From assembly GCA_033762625.1 (NCBI GenBank), contig JANRLI010000013.1, positions 58,324 to 122,323 on the forward strand: 64,000 nt of DNA. The letters are read 5' to 3'. Position numbers and translations under genes: made by a program. Of this stretch, positions 35,317 through 45,004 are shown piece by piece. The stretch is from Alphaproteobacteria bacterium (lineage in GTDB: Bacteria; Pseudomonadota; Alphaproteobacteria; UBA9219; RGZA01). Positions within the stretch are counted from its first letter, which is position 1; every line of letters begins with the position of its first letter. The notes below the pieces were generated by a model. The model was not told where the DNA came from, did no database searches, and saw nothing but the letters and a program-made list of their open reading frames with translations.

Positions 35317-37466
35317 ACTTCCTTTAGTTTAATTTCCGGCGGCTTATTGCCTTCCAGAATTGCAGAACCCCGGCCCGAAAGGCTGGGGTTTTTCATGAAA
35401 TATTGATGAGCTGAAAACGGATCATCGTCGCCTTCCGGATTTAATCGGCGATATCCGCCATCCGAATCCATTTCCCAGCTTTGTAAATTGTCCTTGAGGC
35501 AAGCGACCATAATCTGGTTCAAAATCTGTTCATGTACCGTCGGGTTTTCCACTGGTGTCATCACTTCTATGCGGCGGTCAAGATTACGTTGCATCCAGTC
35601 CCCAGATGTAATGAATACCTTCGCGCCGGGATTGGGTAGCATTTCACCATTACCGAAGCACAAAATACGGCTATGTTCCAAAAATCTTCCGACAATGCTC
35701 CGCACAGTAATGCGCTCTGAAAGGCCAGGGATATCGGGCTTTAGGCAGCAAACCCCACGTATAATAAGTCTGATTTCAACCCCTGCGCTTGACGCTTCAT
35801 AAAGCTTATCAATCATATCCGGGTCAACCAGCGAATTCAGCTTTGCCCAAATGCAAGCGTTTTTGCCGCCTTTAGCGTTCGCAATCTCGATATCAATCAA
35901 GTCATAAATTTTCTTGCGCATGGTTAGCGGCGCAAAGGCCAGTTTTTCCATCGCTTTTGGCTCGGCATAGCCAGTCATATAATTGAATAATGCAGCTGTA
36001 TCGTGGCCAATTGCCGCGTCAGTTGTGAAGAAAGAAAGGTCAGTATAAATTTTGGCAGTTTGCGGATGGTAATTTCCGGTTCCAATATGAACATACGACT
36101 TAAGTCCGTTTTTTTCGCGGCGTACAACCATGGAAAGCTTGGCGTGGGTTTTTAAATCGGTGAAGCCATAGACGACCTGGGCGCCAGCACTTTCCAATGC
36201 GCGACTGATACTGATATTGGCTTCTTCATCAAAACGGGCTTTTAACTCAACCATTACCGTCACTGCTTTACCTGCAGTAGCTGCTTCAATCAGTGCCTGC
36301 ACGATCGGGCTGTTGGCGCTGGTGCGGTAAAGGGTTTGCTTGATTGCCATAACATCGGGGTCTTTGGCCGCTTGCCGCAGGAAATGCACCACCGCATCAA
36401 AACTTTCATAAGGATGGTGGATGAGTAAATCTTTTTTGGCGATGGCCGCGAACATATCACCCTGAAAATCGCTGATGCGCTCGCTTTGGCGTGGCACATA
36501 GGATTTAAAGCGTAAATCATCGCGCCCACAATTCACCAATTCACGTAAATCGGATAGGCCGTTAAATCCTTTGACAATATGAATATACTTTTCATCAACA
36601 TTGACGTGTTCGCGCAAAAATGCGCGCAGGCTTTCAGATGTATCGGTATGGATGCCAAGTCGTATCACGCGTCCCATGCGGCGCTTTTTTACCGCGTGCT
36701 CATAGGTACGTAGTAGATCTTCCGCTCGGTCATCAAATTCGAGTTCGGTATTGCGTACTACACGGAACACGCCTGACGATTTAAGGGTGAAGCCTGGTAT
36801 GATTTCCTCTACAAATAGCAAAATAATGCGTTCTAATTGGATATAACGCTGCTTTTCGTTGTTCTCGTCCTTGTTACGCAAAAAGATAAACCGCTCCACG
36901 CTGGTGGGAATAGGAATAAGGTGGCGCATGATTTCGCCACTGGCCTTTTCCTCCATTTCCAGAACCAGCGCGACACCTTTATTCGGAATAAGCGGGAAGG
37001 GGTGTGCTGGATCAACCGCAATTGGCGTGAGCAGTGGTAATACCATGCTGTGAAAAAAATCGTTAAGCCATGTCATGTCACTTTTGGTGAGTTCGCTAGA
37101 ACGGCATACATGAATTTTGTTTTCTTCAAGTTCCTTGCGAATTTCTTGCCAAGCTTTTTGCTGCCGCTCCAACATCTTGGCCGTTTTGATATGAATTTTT
37201 TCAAGTTGTTGTTCAGGCGTTAAGCCATCATCACTAAGCACATCGACCTGATTATAGATCTGGCCGTGCAATCCGCCGATGCGCACCATGTAAAATTCAT
37301 CAAGGTTGGCAGCAGAGATAACCAGAAAATTCAACCGTTCCAGAAGCGGATGTGCCAGATTAAATGCTTCGTCTAGCACCCTGTTATTGAACGCCAACCA
37401 CGATAATTCGCGGTTATTGAAACGCGATGCGCTGTTTTTTTCAGAATCTGTGACTGTATTTGGCAT
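35313..37466 (-). CDS. ppk1: Polyphosphate kinase 1
   Basis: Builds polyphosphate from ATP; 717 residues, normal for PPK1. N-terminal FNNRELSWLAFNNRVL, then ANLDEFYMVRIGGL. The two phospholipase D-like domains carry the catalytic histidines in LKTHAKLSMV (autophosphorylated) and FLEHSRILCF. YVHIGTGNYHPQTAKIYTD is also typical. Monocistronic by layout: a small gene converges on its 3' end and sixA diverges from its 5' end. Confidence 0.96.
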   Translation of the reverse strand: MPNTVTDSEKNSASRFNNRELSWLAFNNRVLDEAFNLAHPLLERLNFLVISAANLDEFYMVRIGGLHGQIYNQVDVLSDDGLTPEQQLEKIHIKTAKMLERQQKAWQEIRKELEENKIHVCRSSELTKSDMTWLNDFFHSMVLPLLTPIAVDPAHPFPLIPNKGVALVLEMEEKASGEIMRHLIPIPTSVERFIFLRNKDENNEKQRYIQLERIILLFVEEIIPGFTLKSSGVFRVVRNTELEFDDRAEDLLRTYEHAVKKRRMGRVIRLGIHTDTSESLRAFLREHVNVDEKYIHIVKGFNGLSDLRELVNCGRDDLRFKSYVPRQSERISDFQGDMFAAIAKKDLLIHHPYESFDAVVHFLRQAAKDPDVMAIKQTLYRTSANSPIVQALIEAATAGKAVTVMVELKARFDEEANISISRALESAGAQVVYGFTDLKTHAKLSMVVRREKNGLKSYVHIGTGNYHPQTAKIYTDLSFFTTDAAIGHDTAALFNYMTGYAEPKAMEKLAFAPLTMRKKIYDLIDIEIANAKGGKNACIWAKLNSLVDPDMIDKLYEASSAGVEIRLIIRGVCCLKPDIPGLSERITVRSIVGRFLEHSRILCFGNGEMLPNPGAKVFITSGDWMQRNLDRRIEVMTPVENPTVHEQILNQIMVACLKDNLQSWEMDSDGGYRRLNPEGDDDPFSAHQYFMKNPSLSGRGSAILEGNKPPEIKLKEV

Positions 37467-37550
37467 AAAAGGTCTTTATTAAGGTGGTAAACTAGGTTTA
37501 GCTATCAGATATTAAGAAGATGTTTCCAGCGGAAAACCCCCACGAATTGC

Positions 37551-38066
37551 ATGAAAACCTTGATACTTTTACGTCATGCCGAAGCTGCCGATTTACAGTC
37601 GGGCAAAGATGCAGAACGGCCTTTAACAGCAAAAGGACGTGGCATGGCAGTATGGGTTGGAAATGAACTAACAAAAAAAGGCCTATGTCCCGATTTTATT
37701 TTGGCATCCGCCGCGCAACGCACCAAGGAAACGTGCCAGCTGATGCAAGATGCTTGGGCTCCTGATGTTTATCCGCAGGCATTTTTTGATCCGGCAATTT
37801 ACCGCGCCGATGCACATGAATGTTTAGAGATGATCGCAATGCAAGATGAAATTCATCACAGTGTAATGATGATTGGGCATAACCCGTGCATACATCAACT
37901 TGCACTTATGCTCTGCGGGGCAGGCGAAGTGCAAAAATCACCTGAATTGTCACAACGCTTTCCACCAACATCTTGTGCGGTGTTAAGCTTCCAAAGCGAC
38001 TTATGGGTACATATTCATAAGGGTAGTGGCGCGTTGGTTGATTTTTTCCACCCCGCTGATGCTTAA
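37551..38066 (+). CDS. sixA: SixA-type phosphohistidine phosphatase
   Basis: Histidine-phosphatase superfamily, 171 residues. The RHG-type signature is LLRHAEA (His8), with a second active-site segment MMIGHNPCIHQLA and Arg in AQRTKETCQL. SixA enzymes dephosphorylate phosphohistidine on phosphorelay or phosphotransfer proteins; a place beside ppk1 is common for the family. The WD40-like gene begins 13 bases later, so the two are co-transcribed. Confidence 0.9.
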   Translation: MKTLILLRHAEAADLQSGKDAERPLTAKGRGMAVWVGNELTKKGLCPDFILASAAQRTKETCQLMQDAWAPDVYPQAFFDPAIYRADAHECLEMIAMQDEIHHSVMMIGHNPCIHQLALMLCGAGEVQKSPELSQRFPPTSCAVLSFQSDLWVHIHKGSGALVDFFHPADA

Positions 38067-38079
38067 CGGGGATGCTTAA

Positions 38080-39114
38080 ATGACTAAGCGCGTGGATGAC
38101 CGCCCCTATGCCGGCGTGGAATGGCAGGAAAAAGCATTTGTTGTTGATATGACTGCGCTGGAAGCTTTCGGATGCATGGCAATTGGTCTTGCCGATGGCA
38201 CGGTTTCCTTGCGCCTTATCAGCAGACCCGAAACCGAATTAGTGCCAGCGATACCCGCGCATAAAAACGGCCTTACCGCACTCACAATTGCGCCAAACGG
38301 CAAATCATTTATTTCGATTGGCGAAGATGGCCGCATTATGCGCATCACGCCCGATGGAGCGGTTCAGCAACTTGCTGAAATAGGTAAAGTGTGGCTTGAA
38401 CAATTGGCCGTTCATGAAAGTGGTCTGATTGCAGTCAGTGCCAAGAAAACGGTTTTTGTGTTTGATGAACAAGGCAAGGCGCGGTGCGAGTTTACAAATC
38501 ATCCCAGCACGGTACAGGGCTTGTGCTTCGATCCCAAAGGTAAGCGCGTAGCCGCCAGCCATTATGGCGGCGTGAGTTTGTGGTGGGTGAACGGTGAAGC
38601 AGGGCAGGTGCCGCAGCGCTTGAACTGGAAAGGCTCTCACCTTTCGATTGCGTGGAGCATGAATGGAAAATATCTTCTTACCGCCATGCAGGAAAATACA
38701 TTGCATGGTTGGCGCACGCCGGATTTTGCTGATTTTCAAATGAGTGGTTATGCGATCAAGCCCAAATCGTTCAACTGGTTACATGATAATCGCTGGCTGG
38801 CCAGTTCTGGTTCCCCCGGTATTGTGTGCTGGGATTGTGGTGGCAAGGGGCCCATGGGTAAACCTGCAACTGTATTGGCGCAAGATTGCGAAGATATTTC
38901 AACCAAAGTTGCCTGCCATCCGTCACTTGATTTGGTTGCCGCTGGAACGATAGCGGGCGATGTGTATCTCGCACGGTTTCAAGATGACCGCATCGTGCGT
39001 TTGAAAACCAATACGAAAAGCGAGATTACATCACTGCGCTGGAGTGATAACGGCCAGACCTTATTGGGAGGCGCTGAGGATGGCTCAGCTTATGCTTGGG
39101 CGTTTTCGGAGTGA
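38080..39114 (+). CDS. WD40-repeat protein
   Basis: Cytoplasmic beta-propeller of 344 residues with about six to seven WD40-like blades, each with a GK(S/R)- or GH-turn: LTALTIAPNGKSFISIGEDGRI, VQGLCFDPKGKRVAASHYGG, IAWSMNGKYLLTAMQENTL and ITSLRWSDNGQTLLGGAEDG are the clearest (quoted in part). No catalytic domain is fused, so it probably acts as a protein-binding scaffold. It shares a transcription unit with sixA and overlaps ygfZ (opposite strand) by 25 bases. Confidence 0.85.
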   Translation: MTKRVDDRPYAGVEWQEKAFVVDMTALEAFGCMAIGLADGTVSLRLISRPETELVPAIPAHKNGLTALTIAPNGKSFISIGEDGRIMRITPDGAVQQLAEIGKVWLEQLAVHESGLIAVSAKKTVFVFDEQGKARCEFTNHPSTVQGLCFDPKGKRVAASHYGGVSLWWVNGEAGQVPQRLNWKGSHLSIAWSMNGKYLLTAMQENTLHGWRTPDFADFQMSGYAIKPKSFNWLHDNRWLASSGSPGIVCWDCGGKGPMGKPATVLAQDCEDISTKVACHPSLDLVAAGTIAGDVYLARFQDDRIVRLKTNTKSEITSLRWSDNGQTLLGGAEDGSAYAWAFSE

Positions 39115-39971
39115 ACGATTTTAGCCGTTAGATAATCGGGAAAACGCACATCATAGGTTGTGCCGTGGTGGATCAGTGGGCGTTTTTCGGCAATAAATGG
39201 TTTGATTTTATCAAGCTGGAATAATCCAAGGCCATAATCTTTGCCAATCGCCATCACGCGGCCAATATCAAATCCTTCATGCAATATATTATGGTGGCGC
39301 TCAGGTGGAAGGCCTTCAAATTTAAATGGCAGGTAGCGCTTTTTAATAAGTCCGCGATAATGGGTGCGTGCTGTTAATTCTTGCCCCATATAGCAGCCCT
39401 TCGTCCAACTAATTGCATTCAATACATCGAAATTAATTTCCAGAAGTGTGGAATGACCAGTTTCAATTTCGACTAACCCTTCCGCGACGCCATTTTTGTA
39501 ACGCCATTCACGGTAATCGCTTTCTTCCCTGTTGGTTACGATACTGGCTTCATCGCTTTTTTTTATGATCAGGCGTTCACCCATTGCAGCAAGTCGTGGA
39601 TCGGCAAAGGCGAGGGGATGACCCGACGGCGCGCCCCATAACCCGAATACTGAAAAGTACTTGCGGGTATCTTCCAGTGCTACTTGTGAACGCATTTTGT
39701 AGAAAGAAAGACGTTTTACCAGATCATTGATTTGGTCGGCGCTGCAATCAATCAGTAGCGTATCGCCATCGGGCACCACAAAAAAATCAAACAGGTATTT
39801 ACCTTGGGGGGTAAGGAATGCCGCAAAGAGCGGTTTGCCATCAACTGCCAGCTGGATGTCCTGACTAATTAGCCCCTGCAGGAATGTAAAACGGTCAGGT
39901 CCTGCCAGCCTCAGCACGGCGCGGCTTGCTAATAGTGCTGTTTTTGTTGCTCCATTCATGCACTTTGACAT
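39090..39971 (-). CDS. ygfZ: YgfZ/GcvT-like Fe-S cluster repair protein
   Basis: Folate-binding protein of the YgfZ/IBA57 family, 293 residues, that helps mature or repair certain Fe-S enzymes such as MiaB. LQGLISQDI and FLTPQGKYLFDFFVV near the start and the diagnostic KGCYMGQELTAR motif with its conserved cysteine are present. The ATG at 39971 has GAGAAG upstream; a second ATG four codons later is possible. ThiC, which carries an Fe-S cluster, is encoded about 1.3 kb away but on the other strand. Confidence 0.92.
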   Translation of the reverse strand: MSKCMNGATKTALLASRAVLRLAGPDRFTFLQGLISQDIQLAVDGKPLFAAFLTPQGKYLFDFFVVPDGDTLLIDCSADQINDLVKRLSFYKMRSQVALEDTRKYFSVFGLWGAPSGHPLAFADPRLAAMGERLIIKKSDEASIVTNREESDYREWRYKNGVAEGLVEIETGHSTLLEINFDVLNAISWTKGCYMGQELTARTHYRGLIKKRYLPFKFEGLPPERHHNILHEGFDIGRVMAIGKDYGLGLFQLDKIKPFIAEKRPLIHHGTTYDVRFPDYLTAKIVHSENAQA

Positions 39972-40001
39972 AGCGCACTTCTCTCGTTTATCAAAGAGGG
40001 C

Positions 40002-40922
40002 ATGATTGGTAGCCCCAAAAAATTATTGTTCATAACATCGAACCGTCTTGGCGATGCCGTGATTTCCACTGGCTTATTGGAGCATGCCATTACGCGTTTC
40101 AAGCCAACGGAAGTGACCATTGCGTGCGGACCCATACCTGCGCCGCTCTTTACTGCCGTGCCGAATTTAAAGCGCATCATCATCCTTGATAAAAAAGAAG
40201 GCGGCCTTCATTGGCTTAAGCTATGGCGCGAAGTATTCCCGCACATCTGGGATGTGGTGATTGATTTGCGCAACTCCGCTGTATCCTACCTTATCTTTAG
40301 CAAAAAGACTTTTCGTTTCACGCAGGGGGTCGAGACTGAACATAAATCCCATCAGCTTGCCAAGGTCATGGGGCTGCTAGACAATGTGCCGTACAATAAA
40401 ATCTGGCTAAGTGAAGCCGCAAACCAGCAAGCACAAACTATATTGCATGATGGCGAACCCATTTTGGCGTTATGCCCGACTGCGAATTGGCAGTCCAAAA
40501 CATGGCCAGCCGAACGGTTTATTGATGTTGCAATGCGCTCACCCTTCCAGCGTATTGCGATTTTTGGTGCAGAGCATGAACGCGAACAGGCCATGCCCAT
40601 CATCACCGCGCTTCAGCAAAAATTCGATGTGATTGATTTGGTCGGAAAGACCAATCCGTTGGAAGCGGCGGCATGTCTTGCGCGTTGTCAGTTATGTATC
40701 GCAAACGACTCAGGCCTCATGCATATTGCTGCTGCTATGGGTACACCAACCCTTGGTCTTTTTGGGCCAAGTAATGATGTGGAATATTCACCCCATGGGC
40801 CACGCACGGCTTTTGTGCGTGGCGCGCCATTTTACGGGTTGGAGCATACCGTGAACCCCTTTGGCCTCATGCAGGCTATCTCTGTGGATATGGTTGTGAA
40901 GGCCGTTAAACGCCTCATATAG
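40002..40922 (+). CDS. Family 9 glycosyltransferase (heptosyltransferase-like)
   Basis: GT-B enzyme of the heptosyltransferase family, 306 residues, cytoplasmic face of the inner membrane, likely building lipopolysaccharide core. N-terminal FITSNRLGDAVISTGLL, C-terminal ANDSGLMHIAAAMGTPTLGLFGPS (quoted by halves: NDSGLMHIAAAMG and TLGLFGPS) and LCPTANWQSKTWPAERF are family blocks. Its stop codon is immediately followed by a palindromic repeat copy (see 40923). Confidence 0.9.
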   Translation: MIGSPKKLLFITSNRLGDAVISTGLLEHAITRFKPTEVTIACGPIPAPLFTAVPNLKRIIILDKKEGGLHWLKLWREVFPHIWDVVIDLRNSAVSYLIFSKKTFRFTQGVETEHKSHQLAKVMGLLDNVPYNKIWLSEAANQQAQTILHDGEPILALCPTANWQSKTWPAERFIDVAMRSPFQRIAIFGAEHEREQAMPIITALQQKFDVIDLVGKTNPLEAAACLARCQLCIANDSGLMHIAAAMGTPTLGLFGPSNDVEYSPHGPRTAFVRGAPFYGLEHTVNPFGLMQAISVDMVVKAVKRLI

Positions 40923-40972
40923 CTCAAACGCCGGCCATTATCTTTAGGTGGCTTCGCTCGCATAAGCTCGCG
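40923..40972. repeat. Repeat copy 1, inverted partner of the thiC leader insertion
   Basis: CTCAAACGCCG (40923-40933) and a 23-bp segment at 40950-40972 (GGCTTCGCTCG, CATAAGCTCGCG) recur exactly, in inverted orientation, at 41143-41153 and 41117-41139. It begins at the base after the glycosyltransferase stop codon. Confidence 0.8.
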
Positions 40973-41026
40973 GGTCGGCTGTCGCCGCCCTTTAACTCAT
41001 ATAAATAAGCTATTGGCCTAAATCCT

Positions 41027-41054
41027 TTGACAAAAAAGCTGATGCGCCTATCTT
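41027..41054 (+). promoter_or_regulatory. Promoter of the thiC leader
   Basis: TTGACA (41027-41032), 16-base spacer, TATCTT (41049-41054). A start near 41061 would place the 5' end at the first strand of the TPP aptamer. Confidence 0.65.
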
Positions 41055-41058
41055 TCCC

Positions 41059-41218
41059 TTATTCCAAGAGGTGCTCATTATTACCTCAAACATAGTATCG
41101 GTGACGACCGTCACCGCGCGAGCTTATGCGAGCGAAGCCGTACGGCGTTTGAGTACATAAGGGCTGAGAAATACTCTTAGAACCTGATCCGGGTTGTGCC
41201 GGCGGAGGGATGGAATAA
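41059..41218 (+). promoter_or_regulatory. TPP riboswitch (THI element) with an expanded P3 arm
   Basis: Core: GAGGTGC (41068-41074), GGGCTGAGAAATACTC (41161-41176), ACCTGATCCGGGTTGTGCCGG, split as ACCTGATC and GTGCCGGCGGAGGGA (to 41210). P1 pairs ATTCC (41061-41065) with GGAAT (41212-41216). GAG of P2 pairs with CTC. Between the 5' strand and CTGAGA lie about 85 bases where a short P3 is usual. This arm closes with CTCAAAC (41085-41091) / GTTTGAG (41147-41153) and holds a hairpin CGGTGAC/GTCACCG plus the inverted repeat copy. It would lower thiC expression when thiamine pyrophosphate is abundant. Confidence 0.9.
41085..41153. repeat. Repeat copy 2, palindromic insertion inside riboswitch P3
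   Basis: About 69 bp bounded by CTCAAAC and GTTTGAG, with an internal perfect hairpin at about 41099-41116 and the 23-bp segment (41117-41139) shared in inverted form with 40950-40972. Confidence 0.7.
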
Positions 41219-41240
41219 TGAAATCCACCAATCCCTTTGA

Positions 41241-43082
<1,842 letters not shown>

Positions 43083-43097
43083 CAGTGCTGAAAAGCC

Positions 43098-44885
43098 ATG
43101 ACCTTTATTCTTCTCGATAATACCAAAGACAGGGATGAAGGGGCGTGGTTGTTTGAAGATCCGCTCGAACTCATTCGCGCTGATGCGCCGGAAGAGGTTC
43201 TTGCGGCTTTCGAAAAACTGGAAAATGCACATAAACGTGAGCTTTATGCGGCTGGATTTTGTGCGTTTGAGCTGGCTTATGTGCTGGAACCAAGCCTCAC
43301 CCCGTATTTACCCCAAAACCGTAATGTTCCGTTGCTGTGGTTTGGTGTATTTAAAACCCGTGAGAGGTTGAGTGCTGATCAAGCCACAGCCTATTTAAAA
43401 AACAAGGCAGGGCAAGGCATTCACATTCCAACCCTTGTTCCGGAATGGTCGCAAGATGACTACACGCAGCGTTTTGAAAAAGCACGCGAAGCAATAAGTG
43501 CCGGGGAAATTTATCAGCTAAATCTTACCTTCAAGACAACATTTGAATGCAAGCGGGATCCGGTTAATTTATACTTACGGTTGCGTGAACAGCAACCCGT
43601 AGCATATGGCGCTTATCTTGATGCGCCAGATTTTAAAGTCTTATCGCTTTCTCCTGAACTGTTTATCAAGAAAAGCGGTAGCCATATCGAAACGCGCCCC
43701 ATGAAGGGCACCGCGCCCCGCGCCCCGCTGCCAGAATTGGACAAAGTGGTAGCGCATACCCTTGCTACTGAACCCAAATCACAGGCTGAAAACCTTATGA
43801 TTGTAGATTTAATGCGCAACGATGTTGGGCGCATTTCACAAACGGGCAGTGTGGCTGTGCATAATTTATATGCCGTGGAAACATACAAAACATTGCATCA
43901 AATGATTTCGACCGTAAGCGCTACCTTAAAACCAAATATTAACTGTATGGATTTGTTTAAGGCGCTATTTGCTCCGGGTTCAGTTGTCGGTGCGCCAAAA
44001 ATACAAGCGATGAAAAAAATCCGTGCACTTGAAACATCCCCGCGTGGCATTTATTGCGGCGCCATCGGTATGATGGGGCAGGGTGAAGCTGTTTTTAATG
44101 TAGCCATTCGCACAGCTGTGCTTTTTCCAAAAGATGATCAAGCCTATGCAGGTGAAATGGGCATTGGTAGTGGCGTGGTATATGATTCATCTGCAACCAG
44201 TGAATATCAGGAATGCCTGCTCAAGACAAAATTCTTTCAACATCACATTAAACCCGAAGGGTTAATTGAAACCCTGCGCTATGACAAAAAGGGCGGCTTT
44301 TATCTGCTGGATCTCCACATGCAACGCATGGCTGCTTCTGCGGCTTATTATGAAATTCCGTTTAACAGGGACAAGGTAATCAAGGCGCTTAATGAATTTG
44401 TAGCAGATATCGTTGATGACCACACACGGTGCAGGCTTGTATTGCTTTCTAGTGGTGGCATAAACTTGACCGCGCAGGCCTTGCCAGCAGGTGCGTTAAC
44501 CCAGACTATTCATTTCGTTTACGCGCCAGAAATTATGCAAAGTAATAATCCGTATTTGTATCATAAGACAACCACGCGTGATTTTCTGGACGCGCCATGC
44601 GCACGGCTCAAAAAATCAACCTGTTGTGATGAGGTAGTGTATTTAAATGAACGCGGGGAAGTGACACAAGGAAGTTACATGAATATATTTCTGGAGCAAG
44701 CAGATGGAACATTTGTAACGCCGCCTATAACTGCGGGGTTGCTGCCGGGCGTATTTCGTGCAGAATTTATTGCAAAAAACCACGTAATCGAGAAAACCGT
44801 GTTTCCTGATGATTTAAAAACGGCCAAGCAGGTGTATCTTGGCAATTCCGTGCGCGGATTACTAAAAGCAAAATTAGTTTCTTAA
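43098..44885 (+). CDS. pabBC: Aminodeoxychorismate synthase I / aminodeoxychorismate lyase fusion
   Basis: Bifunctional enzyme for 4-aminobenzoate (folate) synthesis, 595 residues. Residues 1-380 are PabB: AGEIYQLNLTF, RPMKGTAPR (catalytic-type lysine that distinguishes PabB from anthranilate synthase), IVDLMRNDVGR and PGSVVGAPKIQAM. Residues 390-595 are PabC, a class IV PLP lyase with the likely PLP lysine in HKTTTRDF and the GEVTQGSYMNIF block. The glutaminase PabA must be elsewhere. The gene is 15 bases after thiC, so the thiamine riboswitch may also influence it; no other promoter is obvious. Confidence 0.94.
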   Translation: MTFILLDNTKDRDEGAWLFEDPLELIRADAPEEVLAAFEKLENAHKRELYAAGFCAFELAYVLEPSLTPYLPQNRNVPLLWFGVFKTRERLSADQATAYLKNKAGQGIHIPTLVPEWSQDDYTQRFEKAREAISAGEIYQLNLTFKTTFECKRDPVNLYLRLREQQPVAYGAYLDAPDFKVLSLSPELFIKKSGSHIETRPMKGTAPRAPLPELDKVVAHTLATEPKSQAENLMIVDLMRNDVGRISQTGSVAVHNLYAVETYKTLHQMISTVSATLKPNINCMDLFKALFAPGSVVGAPKIQAMKKIRALETSPRGIYCGAIGMMGQGEAVFNVAIRTAVLFPKDDQAYAGEMGIGSGVVYDSSATSEYQECLLKTKFFQHHIKPEGLIETLRYDKKGGFYLLDLHMQRMAASAAYYEIPFNRDKVIKALNEFVADIVDDHTRCRLVLLSSGGINLTAQALPAGALTQTIHFVYAPEIMQSNNPYLYHKTTTRDFLDAPCARLKKSTCCDEVVYLNERGEVTQGSYMNIFLEQADGTFVTPPITAGLLPGVFRAEFIAKNHVIEKTVFPDDLKTAKQVYLGNSVRGLLKAKLVS

Positions 44886-44927
44886 GATTTCAAAATCTCC
44901 AACAAAAATAGGCGTATTCTTAAATAA

Positions 44928-44956
44928 TACAAATCCTACAAACTAACTTGACAATA
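44928..44956 (+). promoter_or_regulatory. Shared 29-bp promoter motif, copy A
   Basis: TACAAATCCTACAAAC then TAACTTGACAATA; 26 of 29 bases match copy B at 46912-46940. It contains TTGACA (44948-44953), but the -10 region 17-18 bases on (GCATTGT) is weak, suggesting an activator. It lies 48 bases before the start at 45005. Confidence 0.65.
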
Positions 44957-45004
44957 AGGCGGTTCAGGCTGCATTGTTTCTCTGTATTTAACGCGGAGAG
45001 ATTT

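Noticed and set aside
40923..41153. The inverted copies as ends of an insertion sequence or MITE carrying the whole segment
   Set aside because: No target duplication is visible, the enclosed segment is the thiC promoter and the 5' part of the riboswitch, and no transposase lies nearby; two separate repeat copies explain it better.
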